Made by a program: the position numbers and the translations under genes. A stretch of 64,000 nucleotides of DNA from Cristatella mucedo (taxonomy: Eukaryota > Bryozoa > Phylactolaemata > Cristatellidae), in NCBI GenBank assembly GCA_009760855.2, contig WPIO01000117.1, positions 259,501 to 323,500 of the forward strand. The letters run 5' to 3'. Positions 12,168 to 23,367 of this stretch are shown piece after piece (position 1 is the first letter of the stretch; each line of letters starts with the position of its first letter). The notes beneath the pieces were generated by a model. The model ran no database searches and was not told the DNA's origin. It saw only the letters and a program-made list of their open reading frames with translations.

Positions 12168-13345
12168 CTGCAAAGAAAGAGAGCGAGGCACGCTCGCTGT
12201 CGCGCTCAGACGAGTCTCAGACGCGCTCAGACGAGTCTCAGACGCGCTCAGACGAGTCTCAGACGCGCTCAGACGAGTCTCAGACGCGCTCAGACGAGTC
12301 TCAGACGCGCTCAGACGAGTCTCAGACGCGCTCAGACGAGTCTCAGACGCGCTCAGACGAGTCTCAGACGCGCTCAGACGAGTCTCAGACGCGCTCAGAC
12401 GAGTCTCAGACGCGCTCAGACGAGTCTCAGACGCGCTCAGACGAGTCTCAGACGCGCTCAGACGAGTCTCAGACGCGCTCAGACGAGTCTCAGACGCGCT
12501 CAGACGAGTCTCAGACGCGCTCAGACGAGTCTCAGACGCGCTCAGACGAGTCTCAGACGCGCTCAGACGAGTCTCAGACGCGCTCAGACGAGTCTCAGAC
12601 GCGCTCAGACGAGTCTCAGACGCGCTCAGACGAGTCTCAGACGCGCTCAGACGAGTCTCAGACGCGCTCAGACGAGTCTCAGACGCGCTCAGACGAGTCT
12701 CAGACGCGCTCAGACGAGTCTCAGACGCGCTCAGACGAGTCTCAGACGCGCTCAGACGAGTCTCAGACGCGCTCAGACGAGTCTCAGACGCGCTCAGACG
12801 AGTCTCAGACGCGCTCAGACGAGTCTCAGTCGACGCGCTCAGACAGACGAGTCTCAGACGCGCTCAGACGAGTCTCAGACGCGCTCAGACGAGTCTCAGA
12901 CGCGCTCAGACGAGTCTCAGACGCGCTCGCTCAGACGAGTCTCAGACGCGCTCAGACGAGTCTCAGACGCGCTCAGACGAGTCTCAGACGCGCTCAGACG
13001 AGTCTCAGACGACGCTCAGACGAGTCTCAGACGCGCTCAGACGAGTCTCAGACGCGCTCAGACGAGTCTCAGACGCGCTCAGACGAGTCTCAGACGCGCT
13101 CAGACGAGTCTCAGACGCGCTCAGACGAGGACGCGCCTCGAGGTTGACGACGCGCCTCCGAGCCTTAAACGGTGCTGCGCGGCCGGCGACGTGACCATGT
13201 CGGGGCTGGCTGGGCGCGGGCGGGGCGGGGCCTTTCCCTTCGGCCTTCCCCTTCGGCGGCGACCGCAGCCGGCGGCGGCGGCGGCTTACCCAGCCTGCGG
13301 CTTGGCCGGCCCCTGAGCGTCCTTGCCCTTTCCAGCGCCCGACAT
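12089..13345 (-). CDS. Two-exon gene for a Gly/Lys/Cys-rich micro-protein
   Basis: I do not recognise a family. Exon 1 (13345-13290) encodes MSGAGKGKDAQGPAKPQAG and ends at a clean GTAAGC donor in phase 2. Exon 2 starts at 12167 after CTCTTTCTTTGCAG and supplies the missing base. It encodes 25 residues containing GGCGGGSCGSGKG and GGKCGGGK, then TGA at 12091-12089. The product is about 44 residues with three cysteines, many glycines and lysines, and no hydrophobic segment. It is therefore a soluble basic peptide that might bind metal or nucleic acid; this role is inferred from composition only. It is too short and Cys-poor for a typical metallothionein. A TATA box lies upstream on the same strand, which supports a real transcription unit. 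The 1.1-kb intron is mostly minisatellite. The main doubt is that exon 2 is short and Gly-rich in GC-rich DNA. Confidence 0.5.
12201..13130. repeat. 21-bp minisatellite, about 44 copies
   Basis: Each unit joins two related halves, TCAGACGCGC and TCAGACGAGTC. The array is almost perfectly uniform, with small indels near 12829, 12928 and 13010. Because 21 is a multiple of three, all plus frames stay open and give long Leu-Arg-Arg or Glu-Ser-Gln-Thr frames. These are not proteins. The array occupies most of the intron of the minus-strand micro-protein gene. Confidence 0.97.
13290..13345 (-). CDS. Micro-protein gene, coding exon 1
   Basis: The ATG at 13345-13343 is the first good start downstream of the TATA box. 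The exon is 18 codons plus two bases, closed by GG|GTAAGC. The predicted leader runs from about 13590. Confidence 0.55.
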
Positions 13346-13615
13346 CGTTGAGATCGCTCGCCTGTGCAAACGGCGCCGCAGGCGAGCGGTGAGCAGGCGG
13401 TCGGGCGGGCGGACGGGCGCAGGCAGCCGTACGGCTGAGCCGCCCGAGTGCGCGGCGGCGGCGGTGCGCGTCTCGCTCGGAGCTCGTACTCGCGCCGCGC
13501 GCGCGAGCGCAAATGAACGCAAACGAAAAGCGCGCACAGTCGACTTGCCTGCGACGGGTAACTCTCTGAGGAGCTATGAAAACACTCGACTCGCGGACGC
13601 CGATGCGGCTCGCTC

Positions 13616-13624
13616 TTTATATAC
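13616..13624 (-). promoter_or_regulatory. TATA box of the micro-protein gene
   Basis: The minus strand reads GCGTATATAAAGAGCC, a near-consensus TATA element. A start about 25-30 bp downstream would fall near 13590, giving a 5' leader of about 245 nt to the ATG at 13345. Confidence 0.6.
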
Positions 13625-13647
13625 GCTGGCCGCCCGCTTAGGCGGCA

Positions 13648-13677
13648 GCCGGTTGCCAACCGGTCTAAACCGGTTGG
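13648..13677. promoter_or_regulatory. Paired AACCGGTT palindromes (Grainyhead/CP2-type)
   Basis: AACCGGTC and AACCGGTT lie exactly 11 bp apart (13658 and 13669), with a third GCCGGTTG next to them. They sit about 30-55 bp upstream of the TATA box. AACCGGTT is the known Grainyhead consensus; use here is inferred. Confidence 0.45.
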
Positions 13678-13699
13678 TGGCCGGCGCCGGGCTGGGTAA

Positions 13700-14560
13700 G
13701 CTATCTATCGATTTACGCAAGGTCATTCGCTGACGCCGCTAACGCTCGGCCGCCGCCGATAAACAGTTCGCTGTATCGCGCGCGGCGCTCCGACGGCCGC
13801 TCGGTCTCGCGCCGGGAAGCGCTCCGACGCGCCAGCGCGGCGCGCCGTCCGTCCCCCCTCCCCTGCGCCGCCGCTGCCGCCATTCGCTCGCCGGCGAGAA
13901 GCGGTTTTCGCCTAGGAAAGTCGCGGCAGAAGCGCACGCGCGCCGACGATCGGGAGCAGCGCGTCCGCCGCCGCTGTTCAATTTCCGGCATGACGGCGCA
14001 CTTTTTCAGCCGGCTGCGAGCGCGTCAGCCGCCGCCGTTCAATTTCCGGGGCGACGCCGCATTGCTCCAGCTGGCGGCGGTGGCGGCGGCCGCGGCGGCG
14101 GCTCAGTCCCAGCTGCCTCCCTCTCGCTGCTCGCGCGGCCGACCGTCGGCGGATCCGTCCGTGCAAGTCGGCCGCCGGCGGCGAGAGAGAGCGAGAGCGA
14201 GCGTGGCTGCGGCTGCGGCGGCGCGACACCGACCGTGAGCTGCTGCGGCGGCAGCCAAGTTATTGACTGGGCGGCGCAGAGCGGCCGTCGGAGTTGGCCG
14301 GCTGTTCGCCGTCTCCTACTCTGGCTGCTCTACTCCGACTTGTTCCGGAGCTGCCTCGCCTCCTACCCGCTCCAGGGCTGCGCTCCCTCCTCTCCCCTCT
14401 CCTCCCTCCCCTCCCCCGCTTGAGCGCTGGTTCCCGCTCCAGAGCTGCGCTGCCTCGTGTTCCAGGGCTGCAGGCAGCACCGCTTCTGCTCCCGCCAGGT
14501 TTCATTACAGCGAGCATTTGCATTCCCCAGTGATTACAGGTTCCACCGAATGAGACGGCA
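13700..14560. other. CpG island, no supported exon
   Basis: The block is very GC-rich and CpG-rich, with a direct repeat around GTTCAATTTCCGG (13976 and 14037) and pyrimidine-rich sequence to 14430. Several open frames exist on both strands, but none has a convincing start and donor. It may hold a promoter or a non-coding first exon. Confidence 0.4.
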
Positions 14561-14668
14561 CTAGAGGGTCGTCGTCAATAAAAAATTGAAGGTTAACTAA
14601 TTTAAACCTGATTTACACGGTGAGTCGTGCTTCTTACCTGTTACCAACCAACTTCCGTTCTAGTTCGG

Positions 14669-15117
14669 TCATGCACCCTGTAGGACTTGTGCACGACGAT
14701 TTGTCTTTCTCGAAGTCACGCCCCCTACTCGCTCCGCCCCCTGGTGTTCTGGGAATATTGCTTTTGTGAGGGAGGTAGGAAACGGCCCTCTTCGATGCAC
14801 CTCCCGGTGATTTATCGCGCGCCGCCCATTATCTGATGCTTGCGTGACTAGCTCGCTGAGTCCCATAACTATCGGGAAATAATCGTGGAAAGTCTCGATT
14901 ATTTCGCCAGTCGAGTCGTCGGACATGCTTTTCAAAGAAACGAAGAAGGTACTTGACGACGAAGAAGGCATGCCTTTGACGACGCCTGCGATTGGTCGCT
15001 GGCTAAGTCTGTCCATAGCGTTGGCCGAGGAGCGGAACGACGAGTGGCTACTGAGTCGGAGTTACGTCTTCGTTGACCGCTTCGTTCCGGTATTGGCGAC
15101 CCATTGTATACCCTAAG
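14669..15117. other. Region open on both strands, unresolved
   Basis: A minus frame (14669-15016) and a plus frame (14925-15116) both have ordinary amino-acid composition. Neither shows a known motif or matching splice sites. This could be one exon of an unknown gene or chance. Confidence 0.25.
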
Positions 15118-15224
15118 ACTCTAGTAGGTAATGAGCCGGTAGCAAGCAAGACTCTCCGTGTCAACCCGGCTTATTGTAATTATAATTATTGATTAATAAT
15201 TATTATAATTGCTTAAGCAACCTT

Positions 15225-15372
15225 GCTAGTACCTGCGGCCGAAGAGCCTTGGCGGCTATCATCCTGATTGACTGAGGCAATCAAATATTGTCTGTTGCAG
15301 GGCTCGAGCTCACGACCCAGTTCGTTAAGGGCGAGCACCTCACCTCTTGCCTAAGATCCAGGGTAGTGTAAC
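15225..15372 (-). mobile_element. Diverged tRNA-derived SINE
   Basis: GAAGAGCCTTGGCGGCTATC and a degraded B-box-like segment (GAGCTCACGACC) match the better copies at 19545-19740 and 38515-38705. Confidence 0.4.
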
Positions 15373-15394
15373 CTACTGCTTGTGCTCACATTAA

Positions 15395-16346
15395 ACGATT
15401 AATATCAATAAAGCGCATGATATAACTCCCTCAGAGGAGAACACAAGCTCTTTCTAGGCACTTTACATTTGCAGCAAATGAAGCACGATCTAATAGTTAG
15501 AGGTAGCATGCTCAATAAACAACAAGCGTAACCTGGTTAGGGGTGACCAGCACAGGGTCAGCATGCAAATATGGTTAGTGTCAGCATGCAGTGTCAGCAC
15601 CCATAAACCAATAAACGACGAATCAAATAGACCCACTAAATGCTGTGATAATTGACGCGTTTTTAGTTTCTTTTTTAATGTGGTCAAGTCAAGAGATATC
15701 GTGCCGCAAGTCGGGAGTGAGTTCCAGGCTTTGGGAGCATGCGAACTAATGCCGTGGTCTCCAAAGGATTAGACATTTGTACGAGGTATAGGTAAACAGT
15801 TAGATTCTGAAAACCGGGTGGTACGATGCTTAGCCTGGTGGGGAGTAGATGTTCTGGTGCGAAAGAACGAAGGAATCTAAAAGTGAGTGACATAACTCTG
15901 AAGTCAATGCGTTGCTTTACTGGTAGCCAGTGCAAGTCGGCGAGAAGTGGTGTGGTGGGACAACTGCTACACTCGCGACAGACAAGCCTAGCTGCAGACT
16001 TTTGCACCAGCTGTGAGCACACGTTTGCACAGGCTGGTTGACTAGCAAGCAGTGAGTTACAGAAGTCGAGACGAGATGCCACAAATTCAAGGATCAGTTT
16101 CAATGTGGTATCACTGTCTGAGCAAGCCCGAATTTTAGTAATGTTATGTAGCTGAAAGTAGGCAGACCTGACTTTCAAGCTGATGTGGTCATATAATGAA
16201 GGGTCACTTTGGAACATGGCCCCTAGCTTTCGTGCAGATTCAGTAGGAACTACGCTCACAGAGTCGATTGTGAGCATTAACCTTTCCAATTTCTGAGTCA
16301 CTCTTGGTTTGCCAAAAACTAGTAAGTAAGTCAGTTTTATCAGCAT
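15395..16346 (-). mobile_element. CR1/L2-type LINE, lineage A, 5'-truncated
   Basis: The minus strand encodes the C-terminal part of a non-LTR reverse transcriptase polyprotein: SRLDFCNSLLASQP, LLADLHWLPVKQRIDFRVMS and the closing KPGTHSRLAARY stretch. In intact relatives of this class the last of these reads as a W-N-S-L-P type motif. Its 3' flank carries the lineage-A tail near 15400-15480. The catalytic domain is missing, so this copy is dead. Confidence 0.8.
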
Positions 16347-17029
16347 TTAATTCAACAGGGAATTTTAGGAAAATACTTAAACAATTTGTCCGATAATTGA
16401 ATGTGCGTTTAGGGTACCTTTCGAAAGACAAATATGTTAGAACTCGGATAGGAAGTTCTGACGACTTCTACAAGAAAGAAAAAATGGTTATGCAAACCGC
16501 ATTAACCCGGAGGTAAAACGGAAGCAACAAATCTACGAATAAATAATTTACCGATCTCGGCATCATATGCGAATTGTATCCCAATTTCTTGAGCCTTGCT
16601 AGATTGAGATACATGCTTGAAGCTTGTTGAGGTGTATTTCTGTGACTTTTATACAGCTTCATTTGCAGTGTAGATTGGTGCATTGTTGATTCCGTAATCC
16701 AGCTAATGCTTCAAGTATCTTAGTGAAATTTGAAATGCGAGTTCAGCTCTGAAACACGTAAAACAAAACGTCACACACTCGACCAAATTTTCTTCTAAAA
16801 ATGCACACCTTTATTAGCGGCGCATGATTGAGCAGATTCCAGCACTAGCTTTGACCTTGCTGGTTATCTTGAGATCTAAGACAAATACATTTTTCACTTA
16901 GAGGTTCCATATCTTTCGCAGCAACTATTACATTTGCAAAGCACATCGAATTTCGATAACGCCCAAAAGGCGGCTACTTCGGCGAACTGTCAATCGCATT
17001 TTCCAAACGGCGGAATCGTTGGATTCAGC

Positions 17030-17105
17030 AAAGGGGAAGCGCCTAGAAAGAGATTGAGTTCTCTGAGGGCACTTTATCAAGTGCATTATTATTATTATCA
17101 TTATA
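17030..17105 (+). mobile_element. Lineage-A LINE 3' tail
   Basis: GCGCCTAGAAAGAGATTGAG, then TCTCTGAGGGCACTTTATCA, then an (ATT)n run. This is a very short 5'-truncated insertion. Confidence 0.75.
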
Positions 17106-17326
17106 GTGGTGCGGAGGCTGAATGGACGACGGAAAGAAAGAGTCACGAAACTTCGGCAGTTGAACCGGTGACCTCCGACACGGGATGCTAAAACCTTCAT
17201 TTCCGACGGTCGGCACATTAGCTGGATCCCAGTGAATCCGTATTGCCAGCTACTTCAGCTTCCACGGTCATACATTCTGGCGCCATGCTGGCGCCTGCTG
17301 GGCGAAATTCGCGGGTGACTCCGTCG

Positions 17327-18690
17327 AACAATGACATTCTACGTGGCAACGACGACGGGAATGTCACTGCCCTAGCTCTGCTAGATCTGTCTGCTGCCTT
17401 CGACACCATTGATCACGAGGTTCCGCTTGAATGATTGAGAATAACGATCGGTCTGGCAGACGAAGCACTGGCGTGGTTTAAATCATACTTGCCTGATCGT
17501 GTTCAATCCGTGTTGTGTGAGGGTCAGGTCTCAGACATGAGAAGGGTCACCTGTGGAGTCTCTCAAGGGTCTGTACTCAGTCCCTTGCTGTTCTCCATTT
17601 ATACACAACCTCTGGGAAAAGTGATTAAGGCCCATGGAATAGGATATCACTTCTATGCTGACGATACTCAGTTGTATTTGTCATTTAAACCGTCGGAATC
17701 TGCTGCAGCAACTGAGAAACTGAATGCTTGCCTTGCCGATATTCGATCCTGGATGTCGGAAAACTTCCTGAAATTAAATGATGATAAAACCGAACTGCTG
17801 CTCATAGGACACCCTAAGCGTGTAGCTGGATTAAAAGGCTTTGCTGTTCTAATAGGTGATGCTATTGTGCGACCTTCACCACGTGCTCGTAATCTAGGTG
17901 TCGTGTTCGACAGCTGCCTCAATTTCAAAAGCTTCATTCAGAAGACTGCCTCTACAGCTAGCCATCACATCCGATCCCTATCCAAGATTAGAAGCTGTCT
18001 CCCACAGTGGCTTGTAAAAAATTTAACTAGCTCTTTAGTTCTGTCTCGGCTTGATTATTGTAATTCCCTTTTGGCTGGGCTGCCAAAGAAAGCTATTATG
18101 CCACTACAGCGGACTATGAATATGGCTGCAAGGCTGGTCTTCAAGTCCCAGCGGTTTGAGCACGTGTGACCACTGCTGAAAGAGCTAGGATGGTTGCTGG
18201 TTGAGCAAAGGATACAGAGCAAAGTTCTTACGCTGACCCACAAGGCCCGCCACGGCTTAGCTCCTTCTGAACTGCTGCATCCGTTTCAGCCTGTTCGCGC
18301 CCTCAGGTCCTGTGTGGACAATAAATTAGCTGTCCCATTCCTCCGCTTAAAGACAGTTGGCGACAGAAGCTTTAGCTCTGCAGGTCCTAGACTGTGGAAC
18401 TCGCTTCCACACTTCTTACGCAACGACAACTACTCTCCAACGGCTGACTATGGCGCATCTTTTTCAGCGGTCCTGAACTGCTATTTCTATGCTACTCACT
18501 ACCTCAACTGCTCTCCTGACTCTGCTATGCTTCCCACTTTCTCTTTGTTGCGTGAGACGAAGTCTGTTGGCTACCGAATGCGTACCGAAAGCCGCTTAGG
18601 CTGTGAGTGCGCTATACAAAATTCTCCTGCGTAACACCCACATGGTCTTTATGACTTTGTGGAGTTACTGACGGAGATACATTACATTAT
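17327..18690 (+). mobile_element. CR1/L2-type LINE, lineage B, with reverse transcriptase
   Basis: This is the best-preserved retroelement in the window. Reading frames at 17327-17434, 17435-18169 and 18194-18634 together cover the RT palm and the C-terminal region. Visible motifs are LDLSAAFDTIDHE, GVSQGSVLSPLLFSIYTQPL, YADDTQLYLSF (the catalytic YADD box), LNDDKTELLLIGHPKR and SRLDYCNSLLAGLP. The end reads GYRMRTESRLGCECAIQNS. The copy is 5'-truncated (no endonuclease seen) and broken by stops near 17432 and 18168. The 3' end terminates in a short ATTACATTA tail. It is not active. Confidence 0.9.
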
Positions 18691-18699
18691 ATCGTCGTT

Positions 18700-19490
18700 G
18701 CAGCGACTCATTCGACGGGGCCGTCGAAAGCATTCTTGTGCTGCAAAAAGGCAGAGCCGCGAGCATCCGATCTTAATCGTTAGCGCATTAATTCATTAAT
18801 GAAGATTCCGTTGTTAGCTGGCGCTTTGTACGTAATTGTATAGCCCGGCTACGTCATACACCGCCGTGGAGCTATACGGAGATGGCGGCGTCAGTGCGGT
18901 ATGCCGCCACATGGCTTTACCGCAGCAGCTTCGTCGTGAATTTAAGTGGCTTCCGTAGGAAAGCCGTCTGTTTTTCTTCCATGAATAATTTACGGGCGCC
19001 TGCTCCGGCAATGCACAGCCCGTTTCGCGCGTCGGCCGCCGCCCCTCGGGAAGCGTCGCTCTGAAATGTTTAAGGGGGCCCGACGACGCGTCGAAGTCCG
19101 CCCTAAGACTCGGGTATCGCCGGTAGTGGCTCCACTGACTCATCGATAATGAATGATGAACGATAGCGTCGAATGGCTGATTATAGGACGATTTGAGACC
19201 GCTCTTGCATTACGAGGATCTGCTAGGCATCGCCAACTCTTCTCGGCTTCCGTGGCGCGCGGAAGGAAAATGGCGTGCCAGTCTGCCGGCTCTGTGCGTT
19301 TTCAAGGTAATTGCTGTCGCTGTGATGGAGGGCTGCTCTCCAACTGCAGGGGCCGCCGCGGGGCGATCTTGAAGCCGTCGCGCGGTCTGTGCAGCGCTCC
19401 GGTGCTCCAGCTGGTAATGGCATAGTGAAATAATGCTGCTATAGCAACGGTTCGCCGTCGACGCAACTGCTATCCAGCCTGTCTAGCCAG
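18700..19490. other. Intergenic, GC-rich in part
   Basis: ATGGCGGCG at 18881 and several open frames on both strands lack splice support. No gene or repeat is recognised. Confidence 0.4.
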
Positions 19491-19492
19491 GC

Positions 19493-19925
19493 GGTGACGC
19501 CAGGAGGGGATGGGAGGCATTTGCTCCTCCCCCTGCCCCCGTGTAAGAAATCAACTAGCCGATTCAACGGCCTCTTTTGTTTAGCTACAGAAGAGCCTTT
19601 ACGACTATCACCGCCGCTTGAAGCGGCGATACAGGATCGCCCACCGCAGGATTCGAACCTGCGACCTCGGGTCAGAGGTCATGAAAAGCAGCCACCTCGC
19701 CGCTCGTGTGCCGTCGCGGCTGTAGCAGGGCAGCGACCTGGGTGGCCCCCTGCTCCTATGCCCTCTCATCCGCAACCGTCACTAACGACTAAATTATGCC
19801 TGATTTCCACTAAATGAGCACTCGTCGAGTTCGTGTCGAATAAACGCTGTGATTTTGCGCTGGAAAATTTCCTCAATTTTGGGTCTGGACCCTCTAGATA
19901 AAAGTCGCGCGGGTCTTGCCACCTA
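19493..19925. repeat. Dispersed repeat of unknown class, copy 1
   Basis: The flanks match 44770-45015: a GGAGG..GGAGGCATTTGCTCC block, then CGTCGAGTTCGTGTCGAAT with AAACGCTGTGATTTTGCGCT, then a GCGGGTCTTG end. The middle (19545-19740) is a tRNA-derived SINE unit. Confidence 0.5.
19545..19740 (-). mobile_element. tRNA-derived SINE (Leu/Ser-like head)
   Basis: On the minus strand a tRNA-like head has a long variable arm and a B box, GCAGGTTCGAATCCTGCGG (perfect 5-bp T stem). It is followed by a body with CGCCGCTTCAAGCGGCGGTG. The same order occurs at 38515-38705 and weakly at 15225 and 61722. It is not a functional tRNA because the acceptor and anticodon arms are degraded. Confidence 0.6.
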
Positions 19926-20102
19926 GATTCAGATTCTGGCCCCAACTCTGCTGCTAGGGCTTCACTGAGGCTCCTACTAGCGGCGGCAAAAAGTGAACGT
20001 TGTCATGTTTCTCAAAGTTAAAAGGAGAAAGAGGAAAAACCAAATTGAAGAAGAGAGGCAATAGAGACACGAGTGAGGGAGGACTAGGAGTGAGCGAGAG
20101 CA

Positions 20103-20277
<175 letters not shown>

Positions 20278-20399
20278 GAGTGGTGATAGTAGATCTACCT
20301 GTTTTGGTCCATTTGCACACCATTCAGACCAAGCGAAGCACTTACTGATGCCAAGTAGTACCGCTGCAGAGTACGTCTCAGCCCCTCCCCATGTCAAAT

Positions 20400-21185
20400 T
20401 CTTGTAGCTCGGTGAGCGAATGTATGTGGATGGTCTCTGCTAGCTCTGATCCGATATAACGAATACAGCTCCTATACCAGATCGCAGCTTTGACATTCGG
20501 TCGTGGGCCTGTCCCCCCCCCCCGGTTCTGCCGATTCGAAGGCAACCTCAAAGTAACATCATCTGAAGGGCTTTACTTTTTCGCCCCTAGTTGTTATGTT
20601 TTAGCTAACTGTGTGCTCGTCACGTGCCCAGATTATCCTCGGGCTTCCCATGGCTCGCATAGTCCCAGCTTCCGCCCAACGTCGTAGGCTCCCTGAGTAC
20701 TCACTATCTCCTCCCAGACACGTGTGCAGCAACGCCTCAGCTATCAATAGCCACCATCATGGGTGGCGCTACCTCACTGAACATGGCTGACGCCATTGAC
20801 ATTCCTACGCGCCCACAACTGGCTTCTCGGCTGCTCCTCGAATAACCCGTTACTCCTGTTACTCCGTTTCTGATTAGTTCGAGCCGCCCGAGTGAAAAGA
20901 TGCATATGCACCTATGCATATGATCAATATGCACCTGATCCATGAGAATATGATCAATATGCACGCTATGCATGCTAAAATTTCGAGCGTTATTGTCACG
21001 TAGCTGTTGGCGTACTTCATATTCAGCCAGCCAATCCAACGTTCTTAGAATGAGGCTCGACCATGGCGATTGGTAATATGTCAAAGGCGATTGGTAATTC
21101 GCGTTATTTACATAATGGACTAATAAGTCCGTACCCATTATGCAGACAAGTCTATTTGATGGCAGTAGAAGATTCACAGGCTTTC
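20400..21185. other. Intergenic with an ATGCATAT-rich cluster
   Basis: Between 20895 and 20975 the motifs ATGCATATG, ATATGCACC and TATGATCAATATGCAC recur. No coding feature is supported. Confidence 0.45.
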
Positions 21186-21189
21186 AAGA

Positions 21190-21945
21190 GCGGCCACGAC
21201 GCTCACTAACCACATTTGCATGTCTAAGTTGGTCCATGCATTTGTGACATCCCGTCTTGACTTCTGTAACTCACTGCTCACAGGCCTACCGGCATGTGCA
21301 ATCAGGCGATTACAGCTGGTGCAAAACTCTGCAGCTAGGCCTGTCTGTCGCCAGCGTCGCAGTTGCCACGTCACACCACTTCTCGCTGACCTGCAATGGC
21401 TCCCAGTCAAGCAACGCATCGACTTCAAGGTTTTGTCGCTCACTTTTAGGTCACTCCATTTTTTGGCTTCAGCCTATCTCTCAGATCTACTCCCCCCACC
21501 AGGCCAAGCGTCGTACCAGCCGCTTTTCGGAATCCAACAGTCTACCAATACCTCGTACAAACCTCAAATCCTTTGGAAACCGTGCATTTAGTTCGTATGC
21601 TCCCAAAGCCTGGAACTCACTCCCGACTAGCGTCAGAACGTCCCCTGACTTGACCACATTTGAAAAGAACATAAAGGCACACCTATTTAGGACAGCATTT
21701 AGTGGGTCCCTATAATTCACCCTTCGTGTGCTTATGCTTGATGACACTGTGCATGCTGCCACTAACCACACTTGCATGCTGACCCTGTGCATGTCACCCC
21801 TAACCATGTTATTCATGCTGTTTATCAAGCATAATATTACTCACCATTCAATTGCATTTCCCTTTGCAGCAAATGTAAAGCGCCCAGAAAGAAATTGAGT
21901 TCTCCTAGGGCGCTTTATCAAGTGCATTATTATTATTATTATATC
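21190..21945 (+). mobile_element. CR1/L2-type LINE, lineage A, 3' end
   Basis: The C-terminal LINE sequence (TSRLDFCNSLLTGLPAC, LLADLQWLPVKQRIDFKVLS, then NSLPTSVRTSPDLTTFEKN) switches frame near 21480. The 3' UTR ends in GCGCCCAGAAAGAAATTGAG, then CGCTTTATCAAGTGC, then (ATT)n at 21925-21942. This copy best shows the lineage-A tail. Confidence 0.85.
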
Positions 21946-22009
21946 CTGTTCCATGCTACATACGTTATAGAAAAACAAATTGTTTTCACAATTACCTTCT
22001 CAATCAAGG

Positions 22010-22360
22010 TGTGCCTCTTGCCATTACAGGATCATGGGATCCTTGTAAGTTGAAAACTAAACCCTTGAATAGCACTGATAGAATTCGTTCTACCAGCCAA
22101 CGCTGTCAATCCTCGAAGCACTATATAATAGTCTCCAACTACTTGCATGATAAACTTTCCATCATCATCCACCTTGAATGCGATATTATCGTCAACAGCA
22201 GCAGTGGCTAAAGCTTTGTTTCAAGCCCTTGCCAATAAATCACTATCGTAAAAACCAGGTTTTATTGTGATAAAACTGAATATATCATTATCACTTTTAG
22301 ATGTTTAATATAAATAGTTAATCTTTTCAGCGATATTAGATAGTGGTGTACTCGCATATG
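22010..22360 (-). pseudogene. Polinton-region remnant, possible virion-associated gene
   Basis: The minus strand holds a broken frame with TAAVDDNIAFKVDDDGKF followed by a hydrophobic beta-rich stretch. This style is common in structural proteins of Polinton-like elements. The assignment is weak and the frame is interrupted. Confidence 0.25.
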
Positions 22361-23367
22361 TAGACCCTATTCCATTAATACCAATTTCTTTATATCCTTT
22401 AGTGCGTATCTGTGGATTAAGAGCTACGCCTCATTCAGATTTATCGCTTCGCGTACTGACGAATTTAGTAAGGCCCATTCTATATCGAAACTCTCACTTC
22501 TAAATGTGTGCAGTGGTTTCTCCATCAGTAAACTCCTTAAAAGGTTGGATCCTTTCTGATCAGTAAACCTAAAGCTCTAATAGAATTAAAAAGTGTGTAG
22601 ATTAAATAAGACGTTCAGGAAATATAGGCTCGTAAGCCATCGTGTCACTGAAACAAAATTAAAAAACAAACTTTTCCAATATTTGAGTTTTGGTTTCGTT
22701 ACTATAACACGTATAGTTTTTTATTTTATCACAATGCACCATAATCATGCTTCTAGAACCTACAGAGAAAGGGTTTTTATAATAGGTTTTAGTATGCCCA
22801 GTGCATGTAACGAAATTTGTGATTTCGGGATATAAAGTAGCAAACTTTGCAACCGTCGTATAGTCGTCAGTTGTAAATCCTTAAGTTAGAATAATCTTTG
22901 ATTTACTTGCTAGGCCAGGGCTTCCAGGTTGAAGAGTGATCCATCCTTTCAACGTTGCGTTATCAGTACTAATTTTTAATTTGTCAGTGATTCCACCTTG
23001 CACTGCACTATACTGTTATTAATAGTATCTGTAAGTCCAGTTGACCAAGCTTCATCTGTAAACGCTGAATAGTTACTAAGTCTAATATATAATATAATAT
23101 AATATATAATTCTATTATTTTAGACTAGTATAATATAACATAATATATATTATTATAATATAATATATATATATAAGTAATAATAATAATTATCGTAATT
23201 ACTAAGTCTCTGCATTATAACTCGCTCAAGTCCTCCACACAATCCATACGTGTAAGTATTGTTGATGTCAGTAATATTCTCATGACAATTATATCCTGGG
23301 AAATTTTCAGAGCAATCTTTTCTGAATCATTTCTTTTTATAGGTGGATTAAAAGTTGTAGAAATACT

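Noticed and set aside
11920-13316. Two long plus-strand frames (over 420 codons each) of Leu-Arg-Arg repeats
   Set aside because: They are translations of a 21-bp minisatellite whose length keeps every plus frame open; there is no start context or splice support, and the block is intronic on the other strand.
12089-13345. Metallothionein or histone H2A-type first exon
   Set aside because: MSGAGKGK recalls histone tails and the Cys/Gly end recalls metallothionein, but there are only three cysteines and no histone fold follows.
19640-19735. Functional tRNA gene on the minus strand
   Set aside because: The B box is good but the acceptor and anticodon arms do not form; the same unit recurs as a repeat at 38515.
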